From: Camarhynchus parvulus
Taxonomy: Eukaryota; Chordata; Aves; Passeriformes; Thraupidae
Length of the DNA stretch: 64,000 nt
Reading direction: 5' to 3'
NCBI RefSeq assembly: GCF_901933205.1
Contig: NC_044585.1
Coordinates: 4,588,001 to 4,652,000, forward strand
This document shows, one piece after another, positions 1-48,454 of this stretch. The position numbers were made by a program, and so were the translations under genes. The notes under the pieces are model-generated. The model was not told the DNA's origin and made no database searches. It saw nothing but the letters and a program-made list of their open reading frames with translations. Each line of letters opens with the position of its first letter. Position 1 is the stretch's first letter.

Positions 1-355
1 CTGACAAATCCCCTTGCCCAGGAGTCTTCTCCTGGCAAGCTGAGAAGCCTCAGAGAAAAAAGGAAAACAATAATTATCTCATTTGCTTCTCCTGTGTTTT
101 GCTGCTTTAGAATGTAATTAGATTGTTTATCCAACATGTGAATTATTTTAACTTAATGACCAATCATGGTCCAGCTATGTTGGGACTCAAGTTTTTAATT
201 AGTACCTTGTTAAGCCTTCTGTAAGTATCCTTTCTCTATTCTTTAGTGTAGTTTTAGTATAGTATTCTTTAATATCATATCATAATAAATTAGCCTTCTA
301 AGAACATGGAGTCAGATTCATTTCCTTCCTGCCATGGGGGACCCCGAAAATATTG
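1..355 (+). mobile_element. Endogenous-retrovirus LTR, copy 1 (possibly cut by the window edge)
   Basis: It resembles a common passerine LTR as I remember it, and shares with 4899-5216 the blocks TATCTCATTTGC (near 75), the TAGTATAG/AATAATA run and TTAGCCTTCT...CATGGAGTC (near 290-315). The AATAAATTAGCC region fits an LTR polyadenylation area. No coding internal region follows, so it is probably a solo LTR. The left boundary is uncertain. Confidence 0.6.
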
Positions 356-2658
356 GGCATTTCTGCTGGGGGAATATCCCTGCCTTGATTTTTCCTGCCG
401 TGCTGCCCATCTCCTCCTGCCTTTTCCTTCAGCCCTACATTGTCCTTCCAATCTGGTTGATCCCCTCTTTTGAGCCCTGGATGACCTTTTTGGGGTTTTC
501 CAGGTTCTATCTCCTACCCAGTCCTTTTCCAGGGACCACAGCTCAAGGAGAACAGGAGCAGGTGCCACTGGGACGGGCGATTGAGGCTCAACTTGAGGGA
601 ATTTTCTGGGAATGAAAGGAAAAGTTTGAGCGTGGCTCTCTGCTGCTCTGAGCACACAGTTGGCTCTTGAGAGGAAGCCCAACACTCAGCCCTAAAAACT
701 CTACACACGCAGATATGTTACATATTTATCCGAGGCAGAAATTGGCCAGGAAATGGCTATAAAACACACATTTTGAATAAAAGGAGGGAGATTTATGGCT
801 CTTTTGTGAATCTGAGTCATATCTCTCTGCATCCCCCAGGCAGGAATACTCTAATCACTAACATACCCCAAACATGGACGCACAGTGGGCCGGGAATTGC
901 TTCCTTCTGGCCACAGCTCCAGCTAAAGACGTGATAGGGATTGAGCTACTTTATCTGACAGTTGGTAAATGAATTGCCAATTCATTCTGAGCTCGGAGGG
1001 GGAGTTTTTCCCCTTGAAAAAAAAGGGTCCTTTTATATATGTCTTTGATCAGGCAGGGCCTTGACAAATTATTTTCCAAGGAATTTCTTGAGCCCTAATG
1101 CCATGAGAAGGAGAAGGGGGGGTTGGGGGGGAAAAAAAGTATTTGCTCTCAAAGAGAAGCTTTTATGTCTCCAAAAATCACAGCAATGTAAAGGATTTTC
1201 TGCCATTTCCCCTCATCCCCTTGGCTTCAAGGGAGGCAGGCAGGTAGCTTGAGGATTTTTCCATGCCATGGAGGCCAGGAGGTGGATGGGGAGGAAGCAG
1301 TGCCAGCTCTCCCAGGCTGATCCCTCCCTGGTGAGGGGGAGCTCGGTGAGCTCCAGCACTGACTGAACATAAAGGTCAGGGCCATCAGTGACACTGAGAA
1401 AGAGCCCCTTCAGCACCAGCACGAGCCAGGGGAGCAGGGGACAGCTCAGGGTCGTGGCACCACAGAGCTGCTCCTTGCCACGAGTGCTTTGGAAAGGTTG
1501 GGAATCAAGGGAGCATCTCCCTGCCAGGGTCACTCCGAAGTGTGAGGAGAGAGCAGCGTTTGCTTGTCTCTTGCTGGAGTCTGGGGGGGATTTCCTGGCT
1601 TTGCCATTCTGTTCCTTTTATCCTACCATTTAATCCCTCTCCTCCAGGCGAGGATCATGTCCTTGATGGAATCCCAAGTGAGTTGCACAAGCCAGGTCTG
1701 GACAATGGCTGTGCTTTCTATTATCCCTAATGCACAAATCACTTATTCCCCTGTTATGGCACTCTTCTGTCCAGAAGGAGAACAGATCCCCACATTGAGC
1801 GCAGCGTTCAATTAATACATTTCTGCTACGCTGAACAACATCAGCATGGATTAAGCAAAAAAATAAATTAAAAAAAAACCCACATGACTTCTTTCTCTGA
1901 CCTAACTCTGCCCATCTGTCTAAAAGAATATTCCTGGTGGAATTCCCAGTAGCAGCCCTGCTATGGACAAGACTGATGGATAAAACCTTCTGGTTAAGGA
2001 ATAGTTGATGCAGGGAGTTAGGAGCAGCTAAATTTCCTCAAGAAACGGGCCACTGCAGCTGTGGTTTGGGACCTTCACAAGCTAAATTCAACCACCTTCA
2101 ACAAAAAACCCAGAAGAATTTCAGGTTGAGTGTTGAGGATCCTCAGTGAAATGCCATTGAGCTTGGAGAGTTTCTCCAGCCAATTCGTTCTCACAATAGT
2201 GCCTGTCCAACTTTTCCTGGCTCCCAAACTCTCCAGGTGAAGCCCTAATTTAGGTTATATTTAGCTGCTGTCCCATCCCAGCCTGCTGCAGCTCTCAGGC
2301 AGAGTTACCTGTCCTGAAATTCTCCTGGAATCCTGTCCTCCTGGAAAGAGCAGGATTCAGCTAATGATCCAAGGAGGTTCTGCCCCATCCATCAATAACT
2401 GATCAAGCTATTAAAAAACCCTAAAAGCTGCCATGACCAGGGGAGAAAGGGCATCTCACTTTCCTGTACTTTATTAACAGCTGTGTCAGTTGAACAAAGA
2501 TCCAAACAAACCAACCTTAAAAATAATCCCATATCACATTCAGGAATGCCCTAGAATGGTGATAATCCTGCTCAGACCCAGAGCTCCCTTCCTTATGGGT
2601 AAAAACTTTCAAGTAAAGGCACAGACTGAACCCCAGTGCCTGGAAGACAGTGGGGACA

Positions 2659-2855
2659 TTTTTTATTATTATTTAAATTATATATTATATTAAATTATTA
2701 TATTAAATATTATTATTGATAATTATTAAATCACATATTATATTAAATATTTTGGCTATGTTTTATTATTAAATAATAGTAAAAAATGAACAAATAATAA
2801 TAATAGATAATTAATTATTAGATAATTAAATATATAGTAGCTGTATTATAACACA
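2659..2855. repeat. AT-rich low-complexity block
   Basis: About 200 nt almost entirely A and T, built from TATTATTAAAT-like pieces. No gene or clear mobile element is visible. Confidence 0.9.
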
Positions 2856-3013
2856 GCTAAGAATGAGTTGACTCTGTTTGGTTCCTGACTTCCCCATGTT
2901 TTATTCCTTCTTTGAATACTCCTTACAACTGAGCAACAAGTTGGGATGCTGGGGTGGCCAGCAGCAATATTTTATGCCAAAAATTATGCAGCTCTGATAT
3001 TCCCAGAGGCAGC

Positions 3014-3090
3014 AAATAATAATGATAATGATGATGATAATAATGATGGTGATGATGATGATGATAATAATAATAGTAGTAGTAGTAGTA

Positions 3091-3129
<39 letters not shown>

Positions 3130-3161
3130 GTAATAGTAATAATAATAATAGTAATAATAAT
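3014..3161. repeat. (TNN)n trinucleotide microsatellite
   Basis: Nearly 150 nt of mixed AAT, ATG and AGT triplets on plus, giving mono-amino-acid ORFs in every frame. Located in 3' intergenic DNA, next to another AT-rich run. Confidence 0.97.
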
Positions 3162-4898
3162 GTGGTTTGACCTTGCCCAACAAAACCACATTTATGGATA
3201 CAGGTACCCCCAAGCCCTCAGTCCCTTAAAGGGTTCACCGTGCACTGCTGCAGATGTTTGCCTCTTCCTCCCTCCCAGCTTAGGGCTGTACTTTCTGCTC
3301 ATAATTCAAGCACCATTTATTGCCCTGAGTAGATTACAGCTCATTTCTTCAGGCTCTGGTAGCAGCAAACACCCCTGAGTGAGAGCAGTGCCCAGGTGAC
3401 ATCCACAGTGACCAAGTCCCATATTCTCACCGCATCCTTTCTTTTTCCTTTTACTCACTTGTGCTCCCAACAGAATCTCCACAAGGAGCTGATGCAAATC
3501 CTCCTCTAAACCTCAACCTCCTCTTCCCCTTGCCTTTAATCCCTGTGCTGGGAGGGCTCATCTAGGTGGGACACCTTGGGATTGTCTCCAAGGGGCTTTT
3601 CCCAGGTGTTCCCAGGAGAAGTTTGAGCCAGGACGTTCAAACCAACCCTTCTGATTGACTCTGGAAGATGTTGTACCTTTATTTCTTGCCTTTATTTGTC
3701 TCAGGAACACTTTAAAATCCACTTTTCTGTAGTTGAGTCCTTAAAGGTTCAGGGCAAAATCTCCAAATCCCACAGCCAGAACCAGGCACTGAGTCCGAAG
3801 GATTTGTTTCAACCAAAAAAAGGAAGTAGGAGATATTGGAGCCCCTGGGTGTGATGGATTCAAGTGAAATACATCCCTCTGAAATGACTTCAGATTGGAA
3901 AATTTCCTTGGAAATTTTAAAGGAGTAAAATCTAAATGTGAATGAAGTATTGCCCCTCTTTGGGGGTGGGAATTTATTCAAACCACTCTCGGAACATTTG
4001 CCACTCACTTCAACTTTGTCATTTTTATTTCTCAAAAAATAACACAGCAAAGGCATTGATTTTAAGAGAAAAATAATTTTAAAAAGCAAACAAACAAATT
4101 TAAAAGGCCCCAAAACGAAATATTTTTTGGCCCATGATGAGTTCCAGCTCCACCTCCCAAGTCATGGTTTCTCTGCCTCACTTTTTCTCTCCAGTAAAAT
4201 CTTCCTCTTTACACTATGTTCTAAAATCAAACAAAAAATCAAAAACAGGGCAGTGGGGGAAAGACTCAGAATCCTTTGAGAACCTCATATATTCACTGGT
4301 GTCCAGGCGCTGGAAATTTTAAGAGAAAAAACGAAACCACACTTTTGCAAATCACATGAGACCCATCATAAAATTGTCAGAGTTGGCAGCACTGTAAAGT
4401 CTATGATATTGTGGGCTGGATTTATGGACAAGAATCCTGAGGCTTTGGGATATTTTTTTCCCTCAGCCCTCGAGGCACAACAGCAATTTTTGGGAGGCTG
4501 GCTCTGCTGTGGGAGCAGCCTGAGCAGCAGAGGGGTGACTTTGTCCCTTCCAAGCATCTCTGCCTGTAGGAAAAGCTTCACCAGCATAGATTTGGGGGCT
4601 GCTGGTGAGGAAAATTCATCTCAAAACCCACCCAGCACTGTGGCTGGTGAAACCTGAAATGTGGGGTGATTGATAGGGGCGGACAAAGAGCTCTCTGTGC
4701 CTCCCAGGGCATCAAAATCCTCCCCAGGTACCCGGCAGGGAGTGTTTGAGCCCAGGGAGGCAGCTGGAAAAACAGCATTGTGACCACAGGCTGGAATTGC
4801 TGCTCTCTCTTTCAGAGGTGTTCTCAGCATGGGTTGGGCTCTGTGCTCTGAGGAATTGCTCAGCCTGCCAGTGGGATTCACATTCTCTGAACCTGAGA

Positions 4899-5216
4899 GA
4901 AGCAGTGAGAGAAGCAGAGAAAAGAGTGATCAAAACCAATTCTTATCTCATTTGCTGTGCCTATGTTGTGCCAAAGTAGAATGCAATATGGAGATTCTTT
5001 ACCCAAAGTGATGGTGTTTTGTTTCCTTGGCCTATCAGGGCCAGGCATGTGTCCAGACTGTTGGTCAGCAGACAGTCACAGGATTTTGTTCAGTTTAGTT
5101 CTTGGGCAGTTTCTGTTTAGCTGTAGTGTAATGTAGTATAGAATAATATAGTATAATAAAGTAATTAATTAGCCTTCTGATATCATGGAGTCCTCCACAT
5201 CATTCCTCTCTTCCAC
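4899..5216 (+). mobile_element. Endogenous-retrovirus LTR, copy 2
   Basis: Same family and orientation as the element at the left edge of the window: shared TTATCTCATTTGC (near 4943), TAGTATAGAATAATATAG run and TTAGCCTTCTGATATCATGG (near 5167). No retroviral coding sequence lies between the two copies (4.5 kb of unique DNA), so they look like independent insertions rather than one provirus. Ends are approximate. Confidence 0.6.
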
Positions 5217-5591
5217 AGGGGTTGCCTTGATTTACAATACCTGCCCTTGTTTATTCTGCTTCATCCCTAAAGGCCTGTTTGCCTTCTGCCTGCTGATGTC
5301 CCACGGCTCCTTTCCTCACCAGGTTCCCTGCTCATGGGGAGGAGGGGTCTCCACTGCCTTCTCCCCCCACCTCAGCAGCTCTCCTGCTCCTCTGGAGCTC
5401 CCTTTGGAGTCCAGGTCCCTCCTCACCCCGGGGTGAAGCTCTCCTGGACTCTGGTTCCATCATCCCTGTCCCCAGGCCTGGGGCAGGAGCAGCCCAGCCC
5501 CAGCCCAGCCCCAACACCCTCAGTGGGGTTTATGGAAAACACCAGAGGACTGTTTGGGGATGGTCCTCCTCGTGTTTCAAGGTTCTTATCA

Positions 5592-5800
5592 AAGAATCAT
5601 GGAATGGCTTGTGTTGGAAGGGACCTTAAAACCCATCCAGTGGGCTTTAAGGTGTCCCCCATGGGCAGGGACACCTTCCACCATCCCAGGTGCTCCAAGC
5701 CCTGTCCAGCCTGGCCTTGGACACTGCCAGGGATCCAGGGGCTTCACTGGGCACCCTGTGCCAGGGCCCCACCACCCTCACAGGGAAGAATTGCCAGTTT
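5592..5800 (-). mobile_element. CR1 LINE 3' end
   Basis: Reads as the reverse complement of a CR1 tail: AGAATCATGGAATGGCTTG followed by GTTGGAAGGGACCTTAAAAC and the CATGGGCAGGGACACCTTCC block, ending near CACCCTCACAGG. This is the commonest interspersed repeat type of bird genomes. 5'-truncated as usual; no coding capacity. Confidence 0.9.
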
Positions 5801-6260
5801 AGCTCTGAGCAGGGTGAATTTTGCAAGCTCTTTGGTCCGATTCCTCCACTGACAAATGTAATTTTCCCCCTAATTTTGCTGTTTATTGTTATTGTCAGCA
5901 TTATTACCATTGGCTAAGAAATAAATCCATAAGAAAAGAAATCCAAGAAATCACATCAAGCTCTTTGGAACATTAAAATCACAGTCAGAGGGAGAGGACA
6001 ACCTTCTTCTTGACAGCTCCTGGTGTTGTTTTGGACCATCTGGGGAAAAGCAGAAGCTGAAGGTAGAGCAGGCACATCCACATCCAGGCTGGGATCACTT
6101 TTCCCTTCACATCCTGACTGCTCCCAGTCCTTCTCATGGAAATGGAATTGCCATATGGAAATGCCACGCTGACAAACTCCTTCAAAAGAGGGGGAAAAGG
6201 CTGTATTGGATCCTCCCACCACCTTTTCTTTGCCTTGATCCCAGATTTTACTGCTGTGAC

Positions 6261-6552
6261 TGTCACCCCGATTTTTTAAGTTTTTCTAACCCTTCTGATT
6301 TTTACATTCTTGCAACAAACTTTCTCACACACTTTATGTAAATAACTTATTGTTTTGCATTCTTTTATGGAGGAGGAGAAATTTGATGGACTATTGGTTT
6401 GTCCAGTGTCATTGGAGAGGTGGCACTGTCACCCTCCAATCCACTGTCACTTTTGGAAATCTATAAATGCTGGAGTCAGAAATTAAAAATTCTTTCTTTA
6501 CCTTGTGAGAGCTGCGTGTCCACGTCGTGTTATTTGGTGTCCTATAGTGACA
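6261..6552 (+). mobile_element. Solo LTR with intact ends and 6-bp target duplication
   Basis: A 292-bp element begins TGTCACCCCG and ends TAGTGACA, giving inverted termini TGTCAC/GTGACA with the TG...CA ends of an LTR. It is flanked by the direct repeat TGTGAC at 6255-6260 and 6553-6558. Internally there is a TATA-type CTATAAATG at 6461-6469 and ATTAAA at 6482-6487. A 6-bp duplication fits class II (ERVK-like) elements. There is no internal coding region, so it is the product of LTR-LTR recombination. Confidence 0.85.
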
Positions 6553-7424
6553 TGTGACAGGTGATGATTCTGCCACTGATGGCCTCCCTGCTCCTCATAC
6601 CAATGTGGCTCCACAAGGCTGGATCCTCAGGGGTCTGCCTGGTTTTCCAACCCCAAAACCCATCACAGAATCTCAGCATAACCCCAAAGAGCCAAAACCA
6701 AACCTGAGGTGCTCTGAGGAAATGAGTGGAGTTGGAAGCTTGAGGCTTTCCTCCCAATGCTTAAGAAGTAATTTTCCAAGGGAGTTTAGTTTTCCTTAAT
6801 CCTCTTTGAGATGCCTGGCAGGCATTTCTGGGGAGTCCTCTTTACTTCCAGGGTAACCACAGCCCCTGTAATGACATGGGAATCGCTTGGTGGGGATTAG
6901 ATGATTACATGGTCAGCAGTGGGACAGCCAAGCTGGGAAAGGACAACTCAGATGACAGCTAAATAGAGTGTAATTGTTGTGTTCCTTAACTCAAAATGCA
7001 ATTTACTCATCAATCTTGGAGCACTGCATGTTCTGTGTGATTTAATGCAACGTTTGGGTGATTCCCTGGGGGTGGCTCCATGCAGACAAAAAGCTTTGCG
7101 AGAATTGAGGTCCCAGCCCTGCCCCACATGTGGTGCCTGCATCTCCTTCTGCCCACAAATGTTGTTGATACCCAGGGCGAGCTCCAGCATCACATTTTGG
7201 CTGTGTCTGACCCAACAATCACAAAATGTTTTGCAAGCATGAAACAGTAAAAGCAGACATCCAAAAAAAGGAAGTTTTATTGGAGGCAGTGCTGGGAGAG
7301 GCCCAGAAGACCCCACATCCCTGGGACAGCAAGGTGGGAATTTCTCTGTGGAGTGACCCAACTGATCCTGGGTGGGAAATGCAGCACAGAGAGCCCCCAA
7401 GGCCTTGAGCATGCAGGCTCAGAG

Positions 7425-7976
7425 ATAGAGATGGATAAAGTGCTTGACCTAAGCCCTTGGAGAAGGCTTGAAGGTTTAGGATAGGCTAGTGAAACAGACA
7501 CAAAATAAGAATAAAGATTTGTAGTTTAAGCAGAAATACGTTTTAAGCAAGTAGATCTAGGCCTCATATAAGTGAACAAATATGCTAAGCAAGATAGTAG
7601 AATACAATTAAAGTTTAGCAACAGAACTTGTTATAGAGTTGATAAAAGGTAGAAGATACAGCAATAAGTTTCTGTAGAGTTATGTGATTGCATAGAAAAA
7701 GCTGCATTGGGGTAAATCATACAAAACAGCAATTAGCAATTGGTAATGAAGATGTTAGCAAGCTTTGTGGAAGATGGTGATTGGATAAGAAATCTATAAA
7801 AGACGTTGTAATGAGAATTATAATGGCTTCTGATGCAAGGCCTCTAATGTATGGCTTCCAAAGTGATGGCTTTGGATGTGACAACCTTACGGTCTCACCC
7901 TTCCAGGAGACTGATTTTGCAATAAACCATTTTTTAAACACCTCTTCAGCCAACCCCATCTTTCTGTGTGCTGAAC
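7425..7976 (+). mobile_element. Probable solo LTR
   Basis: AT-rich 0.5-kb stretch with LTR-like order: AT-rich upstream part, TATA-type CTATAAAAGACG at about 7793, then AATAAACC at 7921 and a GC-richer end. It resembles passerine LTR sequence from memory. I could not find exact TG...CA ends with a target duplication, so the borders are approximate and the class is open. Confidence 0.45.
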
Positions 7977-9889
7977 AATCCTGCTGCCTTTCTGTGCCTT
8001 TGCAGGGTGTCCCTCAGTGTCCCCACCATGTGGGACAGGCTGGGGACACATCCTCAGCTCCTTCCCAGCACCTGGCCATGCTCTTCCTGAGGTGATCCTG
8101 GCCCAGGCTGGGGACACCTCCTGGGCTCCTTCCATGCTCTTCCTGAGGTGATCCTGACCAGGCTGGGGACACCTCCTTGGCTTCTTTCCTTCCGTGCTCT
8201 TCCTGCAGTGATCCTGGCTCAGCAGCCCCACAGAGCCAACCTTTCTGTTGGGCTTCCCAGCTTCGATCTCTTCATTGCTCTGGAGCTGATTTCCCCACCT
8301 GGTTTCCAGTTCCCAAAGCATCTCCCCTCCTTCACCAAGGCTAGGACACAACCCCACACCTCCCCTGGGCCAAACACCTCCCACCAGCCTCACTCCCCTG
8401 GGAACAGGGTGGAAGTTCCACCTCACTGGGGGTTCCCAATGCCACCCCAGCACCCACCAAGGTCACTTTGAAATCTGCCTTGATGGGAAGGTGACCCCAG
8501 GACAGCAGGGCCCTGGGGGACCCAGGCAGCTGGGAGCAAAGGCCACAGCTCGAACTCAAGCTCAGCCCATCCCTACCTTCCCCCCTGTGGTGTTGCACCT
8601 CCTCTGCTACAGCAGAAATCAATAAAAATTCAATTACAGGCATCAACTTGAAGCAAAAAAATCAGGTAAAACCACCCCAAACCTGAAAACACATTAAAAA
8701 TAGGTGTGCACTCCCTTGCCATTGAGAGTGTGTGGTATTTGTTAGCCATAAATTGGCACACAAAAATGGGAGAGCACAGTTAGGTTGGGATTATTTTTTG
8801 CTCCTTAGCTCCATGGCTTTGGGTATTTGTCTGTGTTCCCTCCAAGGTCAGAATTCCCACACATTCCCACCCACATTCCCAGAGGCTGACACGCAGGTAT
8901 ACCTCTTTAGTTAATTAGAATTACTTTTAATTAAAAATATATGTAAATTATATAGAGTGTGCACAGCTTGGAGAGGAAAAAAAAAGAAGAAAAGAAAGCA
9001 AACTTCCATTTCAATAAAAATTTGAACCTCTTGGAATCAGAGCTGCTTTTGTGACATCATTGGAGTTATTGGAACTCCCACGTATAAATAAATAGGACCA
9101 GGAAATTTTACACCTGAAATATTCTGCAGTAGACATTTTTCCTTGCACAATTTTGCTTTTCCTTCTCTTTTTGCCTCCACTGCTCCCAGCCTCTCATGAT
9201 CACTTTCTGCCCCTTTTAAACACATTTATTTAATATCTCACTTCACACACCCAGACTGATATCCCTTCTTTTTAATTTTTTTTTCCTTTTTCTTTTGGAG
9301 AGGAAGCAAAGGAACACAGGAGAAAATGAAAGCCTGGGATTGCAAACAAGCGTCATCATCGTTTTGGTGAGCAAACATTTTCCTCTCAGTGTCTGCATCC
9401 TCTCCCCCCTCTCCCCCTGTGGCAGCTGGCTCAGAGCCTGGCTTTCCACATGCTGGTAAAAATCCAGCAGGACTCAAGCTGGGGATGTTTGCAAGCTTGG
9501 AAATAACCCCATGCTTCTGTCAGAGATGGCTGAGGGACCAGGAAAGACCAGGAGATGGGAAGGGAAAAGGAGTGAGAGAATTACAAATGGGAAAGGAGAT
9601 GAGGGGATGGTTTATGGAATGGTTCCTGGAGAGAATTTTGGGGAATTTGTAAGGAAACACAGCTCCCTGTGGGAGTAATTTCACTCTTGGTACAATGCCT
9701 GGGTGAGGTAGGTACTGGATTTATTTATTTGGGGTTCTCAGTACCTCTTTCTGTTGAAAAGTAAAGATAACACTACCTAAAAAAAAAACCAAGAAACACC
9801 ACTCCAAAATTCACCCTTGGGAAAGAGGCCGGTGTCTTTTTCTTTTTTTTTTTTTCTGAGAAAATGGAAAGAAAAAATATATATTATTA
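7977..9889. other. Intergenic DNA immediately downstream of TBX5
   Basis: Contains the three-copy tandem repeat at 8.04-8.22 kb and AT-rich unique sequence at 8.6-9.2 kb. Part of the left-hand limit may be an extended TBX5 3' UTR, since AATAAA-type signals occur on the minus strand near 9720 and 9224. Confidence 0.6.
8036..8219. repeat. Three-copy tandem repeat, 55-68 bp units
   Basis: Units begin CAGGCTGGGGACACMTCCT at 8036, 8104 and 8159 and end CTCTTCCTGAGGTGATCCTG. Diverged copies with indels; located in intergenic DNA downstream of TBX5. Confidence 0.85.
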
Positions 9890-9895
9890 TTTATT
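9890..9895 (-). terminator. Candidate polyadenylation signal AATAAA of TBX5
   Basis: Plus-strand TTTATT, reading AATAAA on the transcribed strand, about 445 nt after the stop codon. It is the first canonical hexamer downstream. AT-rich surroundings make chance occurrence possible. Confidence 0.45.
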
Positions 9896-10338
9896 ATATA
9901 ACATTGTCAACATCAACACCACAAAAAAAAAAAGTAACATCCTAATTGTTCTCATTCAAGCATTCTGACCGTGGTGAGAAAGGCAGCAGGAGTTTGGTGT
10001 CCCTTGGAGAACAAAAAGAGCAGAAGGGCAGGGAGGGGACGAGGGTGGTGGCAGCAACACAAACTGGGTGGGACCGTGGAGGGACAGAAGTGTGCTGGGC
10101 TGTTGGCTTTTCTTTTGAAACAAAAGAAAACAAAAGGGGGGTCAGGGCAAGTCACAGCGAGGCCGATGGCTCCCAGCCGTGGTTTCAGTCAGTGTCCGTC
10201 CCTCTCGAGTGCTGGTGGTGAACATTCACTTCAAGGAGTCTTGCAAAACGCTTTGTTATCAACAGGGGGATTCTTTTCCTTTTCCTTCTCCCGTTTGCTG
10301 GGATTTTCCCGTGGCTCTGGCATTCCCTGCCCCCCTGG
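9890..10338 (-). other. TBX5: TBX5 3' UTR (minimum extent)
   Basis: The stretch downstream of the stop contains no other gene. On the minus strand the first AATAAA hexamer is at 9895-9890, inside an AT-rich run just after an oligo-T. Further AATAAA-type signals lie near 9729-9720 and 9229-9224, so a longer 3' UTR is possible. The end point is inferred from the hexamers only. Confidence 0.55.
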
Positions 10339-45827
<35,489 letters not shown>

Positions 45828-45856
45828 GTTACGAGCTTCCTTCGCCGAATCCCCCA

Positions 45857-48421
45857 CTGCAGGCACACGTCGGGAGAGAGCAGAGATAAGAGACGCACAA
45901 GTCAATGCTGACGTTTAATAAAAGATAGAGTTTGATCGGGCGGGGTGGCTCCGAGCGAGAGCAGCGCCGGCCGGGGCTGCCGCGACCATCCCAACACTCA
46001 CTTTAACACTCACAAGGCCCTTTAACTTTGGGAGAGGGAGAAATAAAGACTTTTATTTATTATCGCAGCCCGCAAGGGATGATAGGATTTGGGGGGGGCT
46101 CGGGGGGGGTGTGGGGAGGGAGGGGAAGGGGGAGGCGGTATTATTGAATGCATCTTTTGGAAAAGGTAAACAGCGCGTTTTTCGGGCTGCCTGGCAGCAC
46201 GCGGGGAGCGGGGCACCCCAGGGGCTGCGGAACGAGCAGCGAGGGGCACAAATGGCTCCGGAGCCCCCACCTCCAATCCCCCGACCTCCCGAGGCTTGGC
46301 CACCTCCAATTCCTCCCGAATCGCTGCGGCCCGGGGGGTTGAAACTCCCAAATTTGCTCGCAGGGAAGTGGAAGCGTTCACCCCGCTCCCGTTTGGAGCA
46401 GGAAAACACCACTGACACACGAGGCCACTTCTAGCACCCAATTCCCAAGGAAAAGTCAACTTTTTGCACCTCTTATAAAGCAGGGAAAATTTTAAAAGCC
46501 TGTTCTTCTCTTAGGCCGGGCAGTTACAAGAAAAGTAAAGGATGGACGAGAAAATTACAATATAAAAGTGCAAATAAATCAATCGGACAAACGCTGTGCG
46601 AGGTAACGAGGACTCGGGCTGGTGAACGGGGGATGGAATTGGGGCCGGAGTGAACTAAGCCAGAACATTTAGGATAAAACTGCACCAGCAGAGTAAACGA
46701 GCTTAAAAATTACAAGGTTTATATCTGATGTGAGTAACCGCAGTGAGTTTTAAAACTGTATTTTGACTTAGTTTTAAAGGCTCTATCAGGAATGGTAAAA
46801 GTTTCATAGCAACACACACAAAAAAGAAAAAACAAAACCCAAAAAGATAAAAGGCATTAAATGATCTGTTAGGTTTTTATTGTTTTTAAGGAGTTTGGAG
46901 TTTTAGCTGCTTTAAAAAATATTTCTTGCATGTTTCAAAAAAGGGGATTCAGTTTTGAAAGGCCAACCATATGGAGGCAATATTGGGTTTAAATACATGA
47001 GAATGTTTTTTAATGAGTTCTTCGCCCTGCAACGATATTTGAAAGCTGTTCAAAATCAAGCAGGGAGAGCGAGAAAAAGGCAATTCTCCTTTAAAAGCGA
47101 AGGAAAATTGGGAATGGAAGGGAGGGGGGAGAAAATGATCTTCCCCGCTAGTGGTGGGGAAGGCACACACGGACGGATATATCATTTAGAAGGACAAAAA
47201 GCGAGGGGACTGCAGGTCCGCACCCCTGGAGCTGCAGCTCGTGCAGGCACGGCCCGTGCCGGTCCCTCCCTCCTTCCCTCTCTTCCCAAAGGATTTTTCC
47301 CGGCCACAGAGCCGAGGGCGAAGCGAAAGCGCGGAAAGTGCGCGGGGCGCTGCGGGAGCCGCCGCGCCGGGCCCGGGCCCAGCCCGTGGGGGCAGAGCCG
47401 CAGCTCCAGGGACCATTTAAGGCTTTTCTCTTCCCCTCCTCCTCCTCCTCCTCTTTTTTTTTTTTTTTTTTTTCCTCCTGGACTGTTGTGGTGTCTTGTT
47501 TGTTTGGGTTTTTTTCCTTGCTTTGGGAAGTGCCGCTTATGCATTTTTTAATCGCTTTCCCTCCAGCTTGGAGCTATGGTTCCCCTAGAGCTGGCAAGGT
47601 TAGGGGGTAGAGCGAGGGAAAATAATAATAAAAAACACTAAAGCATGTTTATTAAAACAAAGAGGGACCCAGCCATGGCAGCGCAGCCCAGCCCAGCGAA
47701 GCCTCCTCGATGCTCTCCGTGCCCAGACATAATTAAGCAGATATAAAAATATTCATAATTTTAAAAACAGAGGGTGTGACCGCAAAAAATAACCCTACAA
47801 CTAAGAGCATTTAGCGATCCGTGGCTTCTATTTTCTTTTTCTTTTTTTTTTTTTTTCCCCTTAAAAGAGCTTCTGAGAAGAAATGGAGCTTGACAGAACC
47901 AGGCCGCGGTGGCTGGATGAAAAATGCATCTCGCTTTGCTAAAGTAGCGCCGAGTGGGTTTGCGAGAGGAAAAAGCACAAGGAGGGGGGAAAATCTTAAA
48001 AAATAAAAATAAAATAAAATCAAATCACCACCCTCTGCTTTTATTCCGCCCCCCCCCAGCCCGAGGAGCGCTGGGCAGAGCAGCCCCCGCTGCTTTCCCC
48101 GCGCCTCCCGAGGCCTCGCGGTGCCCCCGGGCAGCCGCTCTCGCTGTGCCTCGCTCACGCACCCGCACACACGGAGGACAGACCGACCCCGACGGACAGA
48201 CATGGCAATGGAAGAGCCGTTACCTTGCTCGTTGAGTTCCATGCAATCAATGCATCTCCACATATATAATGTGTGGCTCTATTTCCCCCGTTTGCAATGG
48301 AAATTACAATGGGATCAGGCTTCTCGTGTGCATATTTCCTTTTATTTATTTATATTTGCGGATCAGCATGTGAAAACCCAGCCTGGAAGAAAAAAATCTA
48401 TCCAATGCAAGCCTGCTTCTC

Positions 48422-48454
<33 letters not shown>

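Larger units (their letters stand above)
356..4898. other. Intergenic DNA downstream of TBX5
   Basis: Apart from the AT-rich and trinucleotide tracts at 2.66-3.16 kb I see no gene, exon or recognisable mobile element. All ORFs are short and without family resemblance. Confidence 0.7.

Noticed and set aside
2901..3378. Poly-Asn, poly-Ile, poly-Tyr and Asp-rich ORFs
   Set aside because: Trinucleotide microsatellite read in several frames.
45828..45905. Upstream in-frame ATG extending TBX5 by 26 residues
   Set aside because: It lies upstream of the GCCTGCAG acceptor, so it is intronic in the spliced message; the shorter protein matches known TBX5 N-termini.
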